DNA from: Polyodon spathula
Lineage: Eukaryota; Chordata; Actinopteri; Acipenseriformes; Polyodontidae
DNA length: 64,000 nucleotides
Assembly (NCBI RefSeq): GCF_017654505.1
Contig: NW_024472185.1
Location: 248,001-312,000, forward strand
Reading direction: 5' to 3'
Part shown: positions 1 through 15,445 of the stretch, piece by piece
Layout: each line of letters begins with the position of its first letter
Numbering within the stretch: position 1 is the first letter of the stretch
Position numbers and translations under genes: made by a program
Notes under the pieces: generated by a model
What the model was told of the DNA's origin: nothing
The model's database searches: none
Seen by the model: only the letters and a program-made list of their open reading frames with translations

Positions 1-2004
1 TGAAATGCATACAGTATACAGTATGCTCCTATTGATGTAAGCATTCATGCTACAAACAAGATATGTCATGAAAAGCCATGACATACAGCATTTTCTGTTA
101 TCGTTCCGTCTGCCACATATGCCCTGGCTTTTCGTGAGTCATGCCATATCCTCTACACTCTACAGTATATCTGCTTCTGGTATACAGTCACATGGGATGC
201 TGCCTTTTAATCCACGCCCAATATAGTGCTTCAGTACAGAGCTCTTCACACAGTTAAGACAGGTCTGTACCGTCTCTGAGGTGGTCGAGAGCCCTCATAA
301 AATACGCTGGCTCTGGACCGGTACATGCAATTCATACAGCCGTAATAACTCGTCTGTGTGAGAAGAGCAAATACATTATTATGGCTTCATTTTGTTCTTG
401 TGAGTTCGCATTTTTAGTGCCAGGATCGAATTCTTTCTCACGCGCACTCTCCTTCTGAATAAAGTGCAACAGGAAATGATCAACCATTATGACATCCTAG
501 AACAGACAAGTTTGCAGGATTGCAAAATAAAAAAAAAAGGGAAAAAAGGTTACAAATCTGTAAAGTAAACCACAGTGTACTGTACGTCACTGAAGAAATG
601 AGGAAACAACTTTTAGAAGAGTCAATACTATCCTTTTAATGGTTTACTGTATATGAGAGCAATTAACAGTTTCTTAGCCACTGCACACTCATCATGAGTC
701 TAATTCTACCACTGAGAAACTAAGCCAGCTGCATTAGAACACACAGAGGTGACTGTTACTTGCCATTGACAATATTTAAGCAGACGCACAGCTAAGGGGG
801 TTCTATTGAGGGATTCTGGTTGAGTTTGAGCTACAAATAAATGTGAGGGCCCCCGAGGTCTAGATAATCTGCTGACCTGATGAAACTGCTAATGTAATAA
901 CTCTGTACATTTGTTTGGTACATGACTCCGTATGCCTTTTGCAAGCATTAAAATGGAAGCATGTGACAGCACCATGCTCAAGTAATCCGCTCAGGCATCG
1001 TATCAGAAATGTTACTCTTACTATATGATTTGACATGAAACTATCACAAGTATACTATAGAGTCATCATTTTCATATGCCTTTTTTAATCGCCATTACCT
1101 TTCTGTCTGCCACATTCACAAATCCTTTAAATGGTAGCAGTTGCTACTGTTTGTTTTCCCCGCATACAAAAAAAAAAATCAGCTTGGTTTAGAAACAACT
1201 CATCTGAATATAATTTATATCAAGAACAAGAGAAAACTAAAAAATAACAACAGGAGACAGGAGACAAATATATGGGAATGGTTTCTATAGCAACAGCACA
1301 GCAAGCCTAGATATACTAAAATTTCTTTTTTTAGAGTACAGTTGGTCCTTACGGGGTAAATTAAAACCTGCCAGTTCCTGTGCCAGAAGGTTTGAGATCT
1401 GTCACCATGGTTTCCTAATCAGTTTTTTTGCACTGCCTCCTGCATTTGAATAATCTTGTACAACAGTGTACTTAAGGACTCTCGAATTTACTTTCAGTCA
1501 CAGTCCTCTAGTTCAACACCTCAATACATTAATCAGCACGTTCAGCGAAAATCTGGCTGCTTGGTTTTCACCACGATTCCACCACTTTCCATTCGTTTCA
1601 TGCCTAGCTGAGCCCTGGAGGCATGCTTGCAGCTTTAAGCAGAAGAAACACAGGTTTCTAAACTACCCTGTAATTGTAAAATCTTTCCTATTCCCTATCA
1701 TCCCGTACAGTAGATGGGTCTAGAGGCTCGTTTTGTTGAATTACTCTGTCATCACTTCAGAGAAAGCAGCTCTGTTCGTAGTGGAGCATCCACTGCGACT
1801 CGCTGACAGGAGATCCTATTGCCACATATTGTCTTCCTTTACTGCTGGCTGGATCAACAGGCTTAAAGCTTGAGCTGTATAAGCAGTAAATGATACAAGT
1901 GCTGATTTGAAAAAACGGGCCAATTCCACGGCTTATAACAAATTCACAATATTGATCATGGCTTCATCAGCACTGTCTAACTAGAACATCTCACGTGTGG
2001 ATGT

Positions 2005-2159
2005 ACGACTCCTTTTGCATAGCAGTGTCACCCATTTCAGGTTTTAATGGAGCTTGATCAGCCCCAGTGAATAGTTAACAAGCACAAGTGTGTCTGAATA
2101 AACTCATAATAAAATCAGGAATGGATCAAACTGCTATGCAGTATCATATTCCCATCCCC
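2005..2159. mobile_element. Short inverted-repeat element, family A, copy 1
   Basis: This roughly 155-bp element has related ends in opposite orientation. GCATAGCAGTGTCACCCATT near the left end matches, reversed and with a few changes, the AATGGATCAAACTGCTATGC stretch near the right end. Related copies occur at 17593-17705 and 44001-44158, with a degenerate relic at about 34160-34220. No open reading frame is present, so it is a non-autonomous DNA-transposon-like (MITE) element by structure. The superfamily is not recognised. Confidence 0.6.
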
Positions 2160-5100
2160 GCATCTTCAGACTGATTTCAGGAGGCCTTCATAAAGGGTCA
2201 CTGATTTATAGAAATTATAAATAACTGTTTTAAAATGGATTTCCATCTGGATAAGTGACATATCCCCATATATCCCCAGATCAATACATTTTCATTGCAA
2301 TCAGATAATCAATAACTGAGACACACTCTATGTACAATGGTAAGTGTGACTTCAACACAGACAGAATCCACTTTGACTTGTTTTAATGCACAGACTTCCC
2401 TATGTGCCTTTTTTGAGCTTAAAAATAAAATAAAATAAATAAAATGGGTGTTAACTGGATTTATTATTCAAAATAACAACACTTCATCAGTGCCCAGCAC
2501 TGAAGGGGTTAACACGCTCAGTCCAGAGCAGCACACTGTGTTCCAGCACAAGGTCATAGGGCCAGATAAAGGAGTGTAATGGTCTGAAACTCAGCACTTT
2601 CAGTCTGGATGAATAGAGCCCCCCACCCCATGGGGGAGCGTCGGAGGAGGAGGAGGAAGAGGAGGGGAGAGGGGGGAGCCAGGGAAATCAAATCCTCCCT
2701 GCAGGGACACAGGATTAGAGACACTGGGGATATATAGCTTGATCCCCTATGGCTAATTTGTTATATGTAAATGAGACCTTTCTGTACCATATAAAAGATG
2801 CATCTCCCTGGTGCAGTTTTAGTCACAATGGCAGCGATGGCCTATCTGACAGTCTAAAGATGGATGACAGCAGGTAAAGAAGTCTGAAAAGTAATTACTG
2901 TATGGACGCTGGGGTTTAGAAGCAAAAACCCTTCAGAACAGATGAAACAGCACTTGAACCAGTGCTGCCCATTTCCAGCGTTCCCTCTGTGGGATTATCA
3001 AGTAACTGCTGCTATATAATGTACACTGCAGCTTCTTGGATCTGGTCCACTTTTTGAAGTGCTTTAAGATATGTCACTGCAATAAAAAAAAGGTATGTAC
3101 TTAGTGATTTATAAGCAATGCCCTAGTTAATAAAAACATTACGAAAGCACATGTCTTATTTGTTTGATTTCGGGGTTACAAGTTGACAGTCCCGGAGGAC
3201 AGGAACACACGCAGTGCAAGTTTGTCTTGGCTTCAGGCTGTCTCTATGCTTTTCCTGGAAGATCTCTTCTGCACTAGAGCACTTTGCCCATGACTTACAT
3301 ACAGACACTGTACAGTATATGATCCTGCCAGTCACGACTGTCTGCTTCTAATTAAAGCAAAAAAGATCCACAGTTTTTTTTTTTTTTTTGATGTTTAAAA
3401 AGCTGACCCATGGTCCAGCTAGTGGCTTCCTCAATGTAATCCAGCCAAATGTTGGTCTACTTTAATTCGCTTCTTTTAAGTTTTTTGATGGATTGTTTTT
3501 TTTTTGGGTGAGTAATGTTATTTTCATGGGGTGCACCCAGTGTATTATTATTATTATTATTTTAGTCAGGTTTTCCTGGAATGGTTTCCACAGGAAAAGA
3601 AACATTAAACAGTCACTGGAAGTAGAAGCAAAAATTAAAAAAAAAATTCCGGAAACCTGTGATTATACTCAAACAAACATAAAACTTGAACACAGAACAC
3701 AAACAAATTCAGATCTATTTAACATTATTCATCATAGACTATATTTGTTGTACTGTTGACAGTACTAATAACTCAAGGCAATTCAAGAAAAGATAACATT
3801 TTCTTGTGAAACAGGAACTAGTCCTGACAACCCTTTTGCAGTCCACACATACCCCCACACAATAACAATTGCATTTGTCTTTTATCTTTGATTCAGTTGC
3901 TCCTGGCACTCAGGTAACAGTCCTGCAGCAACAATCTATGAAGGTACCATTCACTGATGTCATGCTGCAGTGGCTTTGCTATAGCAACAGTCCCAATGCC
4001 CCACAGTAACCTCTCCGCTGCCTGCTGCTGCTTCACATGGAAATGTCTAATTGCTTGCAGGCTTCGGCAGGCAGCTCTTGAACTTTGTCCTACTAGAAAA
4101 TCTGCATGTTTTTGTTGACAACGGCTGTTTGTACTGGTCACATGGGCTCACGTCTATGGAAGCCAATCAGATAGTGTCTGGTTTACTTAGATCACGGTAG
4201 ACTGGTGAAAGCAGCAATCCATTTAACTCTTTCATGGATATTTGATTACGGCAATGGAGTCTTTAGGATGAACACAGAATGTACTTTAGAGGTTAATGGG
4301 AAGCAAGTGTGAAGGTGCTGCGTTATCAGCCCACAATTACAACCTCCAGTGTCCAATAGCCATGGCAAATTCTAGATTAAAATATAATTAATTGGCAATT
4401 GTTTATGACATGATTCCATTTGCTTTATTTTTTTTTTTTTTTATCATTTTAAACATAAGTAAATATTCACAGCCATGCAAGTGTACTGCAGTATAATAAA
4501 AAGATTTTCGTCTGGCGCCTATCAAATTCTGCGGGTTTGATTTTCCACTGACATGTACTATGAAGTGTACAATTTGCCTGCGGAAAACACAGGGTTGCAT
4601 CTCACAAACTGGTTAGTTCATGAGCAAGGATTGTAGGAATACTCGGATGGAATACTTGGAACATCCTCTGCAGATGACAATTAAATACATAGGTTTAGAA
4701 AGGGGCAAACAATATTAAAGACATTTAAGGCTGCAATATTTCTTAGTCCAAATCAATGATTAAGAAGGTATTAGCATGTGTTAGGAACTAGTTCACTCAG
4801 ATATAGGCCCAAGTCGAAGGTGAAATGGATATTACTGCCTAATCTATGCCAATGAATACCAGTTCTGTAGGTGCATTTTTCAGTTGTTCAATTCTTCTGC
4901 TAGTGGGGAGCTGTTTTTAGTTGTTAATTCTTCAGTAGAAGCACTGTCTTTCCAGAGGAGAAATCAATTAGGACAGGGATACAAAAAGTACAAATGCAGG
5001 GTCCTCAGTTGCCCTGCTTTCATGATTTACATTCCTTATGACTGCAAAGAAAACAAAACCAGGCACAAGTCCGAGTGGCAAGCTGTGGGCAGAATGCGCT

Positions 5101-8100
5101 CAGTCCTTAAGATTACGCTGAGCTGTTGTACAAACAACTACTGATCTACATGATATTCAGGACCAGGAAAAGAACACATCAAAATACATATTGAAGAAAC
5201 GTGGTTAATATCCATGACTGTCTGATCCAGAATGACTGTGGGGCAGGTTCTATAGGTCATACAAACTCCAGTGCTGTAGTAGCTATTAAACATTAGCTAC
5301 TCACAAACAGGATGTGATATTTTATAAGCCTGCAATTAAATATTATTGGTCTGCACTCGTTTGCAATCTCATGCAATTTATCTTTCACACACAATGTCTT
5401 TCCCTTCCGTGAATACTGTTTCAATTATGACTTTACAAGATGAATTGAATAAAGCACAGTTTGACTTTTGAAGATGAAACTGCTTAGAGTCAAACATACC
5501 CACTCAACCGGGTTCCAAATCAATGCATTATTTTTTAATGGTAGAAAAACTGATAAGAGCTTTAGTTACAACAGCTTCATAAAAGTGAATAATTTCAAGT
5601 TGCCCTGTGCATAAATTTCAACAGACTTTTTTCATCAACTTTCCATTCTCACCCTCTGAATATGAATCCGGCCCTAAGCAATAGCAGCAGTGTTAACTGT
5701 TTTATATAGGCTCCTACCCACAATGTTAGGGCACATAAGAGACCATCAGATGGCGCTTGACATGGGGCTCGTTTGTTTCAAAGCACACGGCACTCAACTG
5801 CTTCACTGACTGAGTTAGCAGGCACATGTTCAGCCCACAGTCATTATGGCACCTGTGCCTTGTGAAAGATGGTGGTTGAGGCCGCTTACCAGATTCCCTT
5901 GAAAATGAATGGGACCAAGCTTGTACCTAACTGTGTAACTGTACGGACGGACAGGCTTTATGTGGCTGACAATATAAAATGTCAACAATATACATTGCAG
6001 AAATACAAGTGATATAGTGTCTAAAACACTACATGGTATTAAGATCACTTTAACCTAAGAGGTCTACAGAAATATTAACAAGAGTTGACAAGAGATAAAG
6101 GATAAAAAAGAAAGGCATCACTATTTTCTAGATGCAGCCATGCTTATATCTCTTTAATTCTATAAAGACCAAGCCATTACAATATAAAGAGTACCATCTT
6201 AAATCTCTTGCATTTGTCACTGGAGTGAACTTTGTCACAGTAGAAGCAGGCTCACACCCTCCTCGCTTGAGCACTAACAGGATCTCGTGGTCTGTGGCCA
6301 GCTTGCTGAACCCGTTTACTTCCTTTATCGTGCAAAACACACCAGGGTCATGTCAGTTCATAGCTGAAGCACTGGAGCGCGGTCAGATCTCTGCTGATTA
6401 CAAAGAGCCCACAATGCCTTGGGGCAGGGTGACTGTCAACACAGCTGTCCTATTCAGAGCGGACACTAAGCTGATGTGTTCCTGCCAGGTCCTCACGGAA
6501 TCAGGCACTCATGGAGGGAGAAGTGGACCATATTTCTTCAGAGTATTAGGATCCTGGCCCCTTCAAATAGAAACAATTACGAGAATGCGTTTTCTTTTAA
6601 TTAAGCCACCGATCTATGGATTTATATACTGTAACCCAAATAGATTCATTTGAGGTTCTATTTAAGTCAATTTATAAGAATCTAAAATCCGTTTTCTTAC
6701 CTCTTATTAGCATAAACAATATTACCACTGGTTTCTTCTGTTGAATGTTTGTTTGTATCTATATATTTGTTTTACTTCAGTTCGGAATATACAGATGTTT
6801 TTAAAGACAATGCTTTAGATGAGATGTACCTTCTGCTTCCCTGTACCCAATCACTTTGTGTTTTTTTGTTCAGACCATGTGACTTACAGCAAAGGTGCAA
6901 TGATGCAGCAGTTTACCTACAGCTCTGTATTTGAAATATTTGCACATCCTGAATTAGCATTGAAAAAAAAAAACACCAACAGATTCTCAGGTAATAATAA
7001 TGCAAGGCTAACAAAAGGTAAGGACATTGATTTTTAAGTACTGATTTACACTCCTATAAAAAGGGAATTGAACTATGTCACTTGCAAGCACAGGTATGTT
7101 TCTACAACATTTTAAAATGAGACAACCAACAGGTTTATGCAAAAGACTTTTAATACTGTTGACTTTCAGCATCTAGTAGCCTGAACATTGTGTATTTAAA
7201 AAAAAAAAATTCTAATTAAACTCTGTGTGGTCCATTGTTTCTTTGTACCTTTATTTCTCCTTGCAAGGAGTTTGTTTCTTTTAGCATCTCCTCTCTTAAA
7301 TCTACACAGTCTTCGATATACATTACTTTGATGGTTCCTCAAAGCCCTCCCCCATTATTCATTCATATGCGCTGTAACCCTGTGCACTCCTCTGGCATGG
7401 AGCGTGGGACAATGCAGCTCTGCATAGCAGTGACAGAGTTTCATTAGGGAGAAAAATGATATTCCTAATCCCTCAATGACCCCCACAGCACCCTGGTAGG
7501 GTATCCCCGGGGGCTGGAATGTGTAATGGTCTGCTCACAGATTAGCATACCCCTTGGAGTTTTCAAAGCAGCTATTGCTTTAATCTGTTGATCTATTTGT
7601 TGCCATCAGTCACATGTAGGCGATCATGTGTGTAATCGTGTATCGCAATAATCCCTAGTCTTGTGTAATTGGTCAATGCTGATGTCTGCGGTCATGTAAA
7701 AGCCAAGGTTCTCAGTGCTCTGTGCCTCCACTGTGTGCACAAAATAAATTATTCATTCTGTTTTTCTTGTCGTTCAACAAGATCATTTTGAACTGTTCTT
7801 GAAGTTGCCACTAAGATTTTTTTTAAATGTTTTTTTTTTTTTTAATCTTTCTTTTTAATTTTTTGGTGAATTTAATGCTACTGGTGAACAAGAATCACTC
7901 ACTTTTACTCGATAAATCTCTCCCCTACCGCGATATAGTGCCAACCACAGGACAGGCACCAAACTGCCACTACAGCGATGGAGGCAGTATACTGTGGGTC
8001 ATTAAAAACCTGCATAAACTGCACCAAAAAGTTTTATCAAACAAAAACAACAGGCCAGAGATTAAGCAGTTATGCGGTAAAAATGAGAACCAGGGTACTC

Positions 8101-10214
8101 AGGATTTTTAGGAGTTAGGATTTTTCCAACATACAAGCCCAAATCCCTAGAGCTGAAACAACCTCGCTTGTTACAAACAACTGGTCTCTGATAAAGCTAA
8201 GGTGCACGTAACATTATCTTTTCTGTGTAAAACACTGTCGCTTTAAAATCCAAATCGCTCTGGGTAAAAAAATAAATAAATAAATAAAAATTCTGTCAGG
8301 CTTTTCTCAGGAGTTAGATACACTGTACTAACAGCGCCAGTCACCCCTCCCTCTTTAAAACACAAATAATAAGAGCGAGATAATGTGGCTTTGGGTAGCC
8401 AGGAGTTTTGGAAAGCTACCCTGCAGACAGTCAGGAGGTTAGGGGTTCAGCGCACAGGCAGCCAATGCTGTCTTAACACAAAGTTCAACATCTGGATGAA
8501 AAAAAAAAACAACAAAACAAAGTATGCCTGCAGGTCTGGGATGCCAGCCAGTTTATTATGAGAACTGTGTGTCAATGGTAAAGTTCACATGCCCCTTCTG
8601 ACAGGGCACCTTCAGTAATCAATCATGCAAACAGTGTGCGCGGTCTGAGAACTAGAATAAAGCTTCCGAACACTCAGAGAGGGGTTACCCTTATCGGAGA
8701 GCTGGTTTGTTTTCTGTGCAAACGATGGTCGTTAAAGGGATACTTTATAGATGATACATTTTTCAAATCTAAAATGCAATTCTTGTTTAAAATCCCATTA
8801 CGTGTATTCTGTATTGGTGTGTAAGCTTACTGCAACCCTTTATGTGCTACGTTTATTAACTATTCCAGAATCCTAAAGGCTGACTGTGGGGAAGAGACGT
8901 GGGGAAGCAATCAGGATTAGACAATGCTAATTACCAGACCACCTTAAAACAGGTTGACTTGTATTAATTTCTGGTTTTCAAATACTGGTACATACATTAT
9001 ATATTAATAGAATTAAATATGCTTGTGCTTACTGAAAACATCACAGTACATTTCTAGTTTAACATTTAGATTTTGTAACATATTTTTACCTTATTTTATT
9101 TTTATAACACCTGGGTTTCTGTTACTGTTGTGAAAAAAATACAACAGTTTATAATAGAAATAATATTGCCTTCCGTAATATGTCACAACCAAATTCCCAT
9201 CTGACTGTATAGTGAAAGGATAATGCTCGCCATTAAAAATGATGCCCTAAGTTTATCTGACATCAGGATGCAATATAAAAAGGAATGTGATAATCGTGCT
9301 TCTTTGGCAGCTAATGTTTTTCTATCCAAGCAAATTCTTTGCAACTATGTACACAGAAATTAACGTTACTCACCATTAATGGTTTGCCACAGGGCTATTC
9401 ATTAGTGTGTGGTAAGCATTTAGAAGGATTCAAACTGCTGTTCGAAATAACTATTGCACACAGAGTTTTGTAGGAATTTTGGTCTCACTGCTAAAAAAAA
9501 AAAAAAAAGTTTAAAGATATAAAGTGTGACATGCCTAGGTACAAAGAAATGCTGGAATCCTCCTAATAACTTGCAGCAGTATAGGTTATAAGTACCAGAA
9601 CTTAAATCAGGAGTTGTTTATGAGTGACCCAGTAGTGTAGATTGCACAGATAACACTATAATTACACAAATAGATTTGTCTTTATGGGCATGAGGTTCAA
9701 TGTATCAACAAGGGCCAGGGGAGCATGATAGTCATTTTCACACCTGTCTGCATGTTTACAGCTAGTTATATCAAAGGGGAACAGTGTTCATACTGGACTA
9801 AGCAATAACCCCTTCTATGGAAACTCATTTACCCTACAGATTATTTAGCAGCCCTCAGAACAAGGCAGCTCAATCATTCACGAGAACCTTTGCAGGAACA
9901 TTATTTCATAAGCCGGACTAATGTACACACCCCAGGGCTTTGGAAATGTTGGTTTGAGGATATTGACGGTGTTGCAGGTCAATGGAGTTCATTGCTAAAT
10001 GAAAACCATATCCATATGCCTGGCTTGAAACAGCAATGCCCTTCCCCCACGTACTAGTCAAAGAGCCCCTCAAACTGCACAATAACACAATTCTTCTGAT
10101 GCGCACTAAACAGTACCGGAGTCGAATTCTAATTATACACTCCCAGCAAGGAATTAAATAGAAGCTACTCCACATACATACATAACAGATATTCCTGTCG
10201 AAAAAAAAGTTTAA

Positions 10215-10217
<3 letters not shown>

Positions 10218-10249
<32 letters not shown>

Positions 10250-10258
10250 CATATATAA
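10218..10258. repeat. (AT)n microsatellite
   Basis: About 20 uninterrupted AT units. The adjacent minus-strand open frame with a run of Ile-Tyr is an artefact of this repeat. Confidence 0.95.
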
Positions 10259-13112
10259 TAGAAAACAGAAACACACAAACCTTTTACATCCACCAAAACC
10301 ATATTGAAATTGACAGCTCCCTAGCTTTCTAATGTCTTGAAAAGCCATATATTACCTTATATTCCTATAACCCCTACAATGGAATGGGATTATAGTCCAA
10401 TAAAAATATCTACTGGCGCAGACACATTAGCAACAGCACTCCGTGTAATGTGTGTACTGTAATACAGTGAGTATTGTAGGGCTGCTTCACTGGACTGTTT
10501 AAATAGCTGTTAAGCTAATATTACAGCCACTGCTCTCTAGGTGGTAAAAGCCATTAAAAATATCTGAAACATAGCCAGACAACAATCCAAAGCAGGGTGG
10601 GTTACACATTGAGACCTTTAAAAAGACCACCTTAACACCTAATGTTGTGGTCCTACCCGGTAATAAAAATGTGAAAACTCCTGATTTTGTGGGGAGTTTT
10701 TTTCATCAGCCCACGCTGGGCCTTTCAGACAGAGGTTCTCACTGTTCTTTGTTTATGTCTGGAGCTGGAGTCTTTTGGTGTTAAAGGGTCATCTGATTAA
10801 TTTTCGTCAGGGTGGCCTGGACTCGTACCAGCAAGGCAGTTCAGCCCATTTTTTTAATCTGCCTGTGAATCAGGAGCAGTTTGCTTGTTTGATCTCCAGA
10901 TCTTCAGCTGTGCAGCACCCAAACGAAGATTGCAGTTCTTGCATAACCCTCATGACAACCTTTTCTGTTTTCCACTTAAATGCGTGGTCCTTATTTTACA
11001 ATCTGGTCTTAATCATACCTTCTAAAGCAGCAGTGAAATCCTGAGGAACATGTACTGCCAATCAAAATAAGATACAAGTCATCTGTAATTAAACCCAATC
11101 TAGGCTCTCTCTGTTAAACCGTTCCTTGTTAACTAACATTATTACCCTTGATAACTGAAGCGCAAGCTCAGGGATTACATTTTAATTATGGCTCTGCTAT
11201 CCTTATGATGTTTTTTAAAAAGTGCCAAATTGCCAAAGCTATAATGTGCAGTAACTGCATAAGAGGCTTTATTAAATGAACACATGTTCTGTAACAGCGG
11301 CATGATATAAACTAAACCACGACAGCAGAAGACACAGGAAGACAACATCCAGCAAGGTTCTGTTACTGATTCACAGCAGCTGCTTCACTTATTTTTTATA
11401 TTTATATCATGAGCAGTCAGTTACTGCAAGATGCACAGAACTTATGGACACAGTGCTAGTTATATTCACTGACGTCACGATACAGTAGATGTATTACATG
11501 GTGATGGGGCTACACCATCCGTGCACTGGTGAAGTTTAGTAACAAACTGGACTGTCTATTAGGTAGAGTGCATAGAAGATCCAACATAATTGTGGAACAC
11601 TGCAGTCATACCTAACATCAATTTCATATAATCAAGTGAACAACAGAGTTCACTGTAAATTTCCCAACTAAAATGTTTTTTTTTTAAATACTTTGTGTTT
11701 TCAGCTGGGGTCCACTGCTTCTTATTCTACTCTGGCTTTGATAATCTTGTGACCTGGAAGGTTCTGTGTGAAAAAATAATTAGACCAGATCAAACCACTT
11801 GCACTGTTTGTGATGGCAGTGTCATTGGCAGACCTAAGTCTGCAGGCTAAAATAACAAGTCTTGGAGTTCTGTGTGAAAAAACTGAGCAGAGAAACCCAC
11901 ACAAAGGAATGTGTGTCTGTGCCACAATGGCACACAACAAGAAGCATAGCCGCCACAGATTTGGACTTTTTTCAGCAGTTCACAAGATTTGTTTTCATGT
12001 TATCCTGAATGCTGAAGGATATACGGATTACATGATTAACTATGCTTGGGTCTAAATTACCAACAGACTTATCTCAGCTTCTCCAAAGAAAATAAACATT
12101 GTTGCAATACAAATGAAGCACCTTCTGGAAAAATAGCATTTTTTTTAAGGTATTGAACAAAGGAGAGTAATGCTCTTCCATACAGCACAGCTTTACAAGT
12201 GTTGAGTGATTTCTGTATACAAATTGCAATTTCTGCAACTAAAATATATAATACCTGCATTAAAATATTATAAAATGCAATGGTGTTGTTCCACGACAAC
12301 CTCTCTCAGCCCTCCAGATAACCAAGCTACCATACTAAGAGTTTAGTAATCCCTCCAGGATTAGATGTAGCAAAGGTGTTAATATTGCTAACCTTAATAT
12401 GATTCACTTTTAATGCAGAAATCTGAATAGGGGCTATTGTTAAATGCACTATACTTTTTGGGGGGGGGAGTCATGCAGGCTGGTTTAGAAAGTCACGCTC
12501 TTTGCTCTGCTGTTGTTAAAAAAATATATATATATTTTTATAATATCTCCACTTACAGCCACCCTGGTCCTCCAGTAAAAACATAGCTGTGCTGATCTAA
12601 AAGGCATATACAATTCTATCAAACATATAAAGTAGTTTAAATGTACACCAATGGTCTAGCTGCAATCAGACCACATGACTTACAGCAAAAAGTGAAGAAC
12701 CCAAAGGTTCTCAGCACAAAAGGGGTACCAGTAACAGTCAATAAAAATGCATTTTAAAATATTGGTTAGTAATCCACTGAACCATACATATCTATATGTT
12801 AGTTTGCTTTTTAGTATCCAGTGACTCAGGTGTTAGCATGCTGCACCACCCAGCCCCATTATTAACCTATATTTAACCTCTCAGAGAGGTACGGATGAGA
12901 GTACAGTAAGGGCATTTGGTTTGCTATTTTGGTTACCTGCAAAGCCAGACATCTCCAGAGGGTGACCTCGTGTAGTGTAGTGACTTTGAATAACCGCAGT
13001 TAAATGCAGTATCTATGACATCAGTCAGCAGGGAGGAAGGGGTGACAAGCCAAAAGCTCAGTGAGTCTAGCACTGGATTAACCAAGGATATATATGAAAT
13101 AGATATGTCTAC

Positions 13113-14427
<1,315 letters not shown>

Positions 14428-15129
14428 GATCGACCCAGATAGTAAACACTCCGGGTGGCTACAGTCTCTCTATTTATTTATGTTCCGACCTTGTAAATAC
14501 AGCTGCTCTGCCATAGGTTTTGCATGTCTATTGTATATATAGCAATATTGCAATACTCAGCAATACCTTGTCCTCTAAACCAAGTAAATGTCATTTATTA
14601 CAACCATTATAGCCAACTAATGCCAACCGTGCTTTATATATGCCTAGTTGTGTTTTATATAGCTATTTTTGTATTCTAAATGCCAAATAATTAACTGGCT
14701 GTGTTTATGTGGAGGTAAAATGTACAGTATTATTGTTTTCAATCCAAAACAAAAGTGTTAGCAAGGAAAGAAAAGACCAAACATAAACACATTTTTAATT
14801 CTAAATTAAAATAGAAAATCTATACAACTCAATTCAAAGAAATACAGTTTCTATTTTAAATAAATAAAACGGAGAGTTAAATTGCGGGCGAGGAAGGATG
14901 GCAAAACAAACACTGACGAGAGCAAAAGAAAAAAAAATATTTTTGGGGGAAGACTTTATTGTTGCACTGCCTTGTCCTGTCTGCTGCATAAAATAAAATA
15001 GCGCCCCTTATTTATTCCTAACGAAAATAACATTTTAAAATATGGGAGTAATGACAAATACGAAAACAAATAACTTTTTGTTGAACTCCTATAATAATTA
15101 TGTTCTGCTTGTACAGTTTAAAATATTTC
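14428..15129. promoter_or_regulatory. Intergenic region; possible pigl upstream region
   Basis: This AT-rich interval upstream of pigl separates the two divergent genes. Reading on the minus strand, a TATA-like TAAATAAATAGAG at about 14468-14480 lies roughly 45-50 bp before the pigl ATG, which would give a very short 5' UTR. That is suggestive only. The rest (14490-15129) is AT-rich with no motif I trust. Confidence 0.35.
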
Positions 15130-15445
15130 CAGTGTAGACGCTCGATCCCTGGCAGGACTTTAACGCGTACGGCGCTGGGTTTCAGTGCCGCAGGTCGAGG
15201 GCTCTGTAGCGCAGTCAGGGGTACAGCGTTGTTTTCAAACGGGTTTACACACCCCCAGCCCAACAGGTCGACCCGGAGAATAATATCATTAGCAAGAGGA
15301 ACTGCTTGTCTGGCAATGAAGTGAGTTTTACGTTTTTTAAGTAAATGTAATTGCCTTTAAAATACGATGATGTGCAAATGTCGCTTTGCATTGACCGGGG
15401 GAATCGCTCGGTTTGTGCAAGATGGCGGCTGTAGACAGTGTATGT
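15130..15445 (+). promoter_or_regulatory. CpG-rich candidate ncor1 promoter / noncoding exon 1
   Basis: CpG dinucleotides cluster at 15130-15290 (for example AACGCGTACGGCGC near 15163 and GTCGACCCGGAG near 15268) against an AT-rich, CpG-poor background. A consensus YY1 site follows at 15419. Two possible donors for a noncoding first exon are GAA|GTGAGT at 15320/15321 and AGT|GTATGT at 15439/15440. Position between two divergent genes supports a promoter. The exact transcription start cannot be read from the sequence. Confidence 0.55.
15419..15429 (+). promoter_or_regulatory. YY1 binding site
   Basis: AAGATGGCGGC is the full YY1 consensus. In vertebrates it typically sits at or just downstream of transcription starts of CpG-island genes, in this orientation. 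Its plus orientation fits ncor1 rather than pigl. Confidence 0.65.

Larger units (their letters stand above)
1..13112. other. pigl intron 2 or 3' flank; no recognised exon
   Basis: No coding exon could be recognised in this AT-rich stretch. I looked on the minus strand for the later pigl exons (the DFPDDP and GGVSGH type motifs of the family) and did not find them, so they are probably further left or too divergent to read by eye. The stretch holds one short inverted-repeat element (2005-2159), an AT microsatellite (10218-10258), many A or T runs, and a few open or GC-richer patches (2560-2870, 6128-6653, 7430-7740) listed under findings. The remaining sequence has no structure I can name. 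Confidence 0.6.

Noticed and set aside
10672..10713. Terminator-like hairpin AAAACTCC...GGAGTTTTTTT
   Set aside because: Rho-independent termination does not apply to vertebrate nuclear DNA, and nothing is transcribed to it here.
6868..12692. A 25-bp match, CAGACCATGTGACTTACAGCAAA, at about 6872 and 12668
   Set aside because: The similarity does not extend beyond about 25 bp, too short to call a repeat family.
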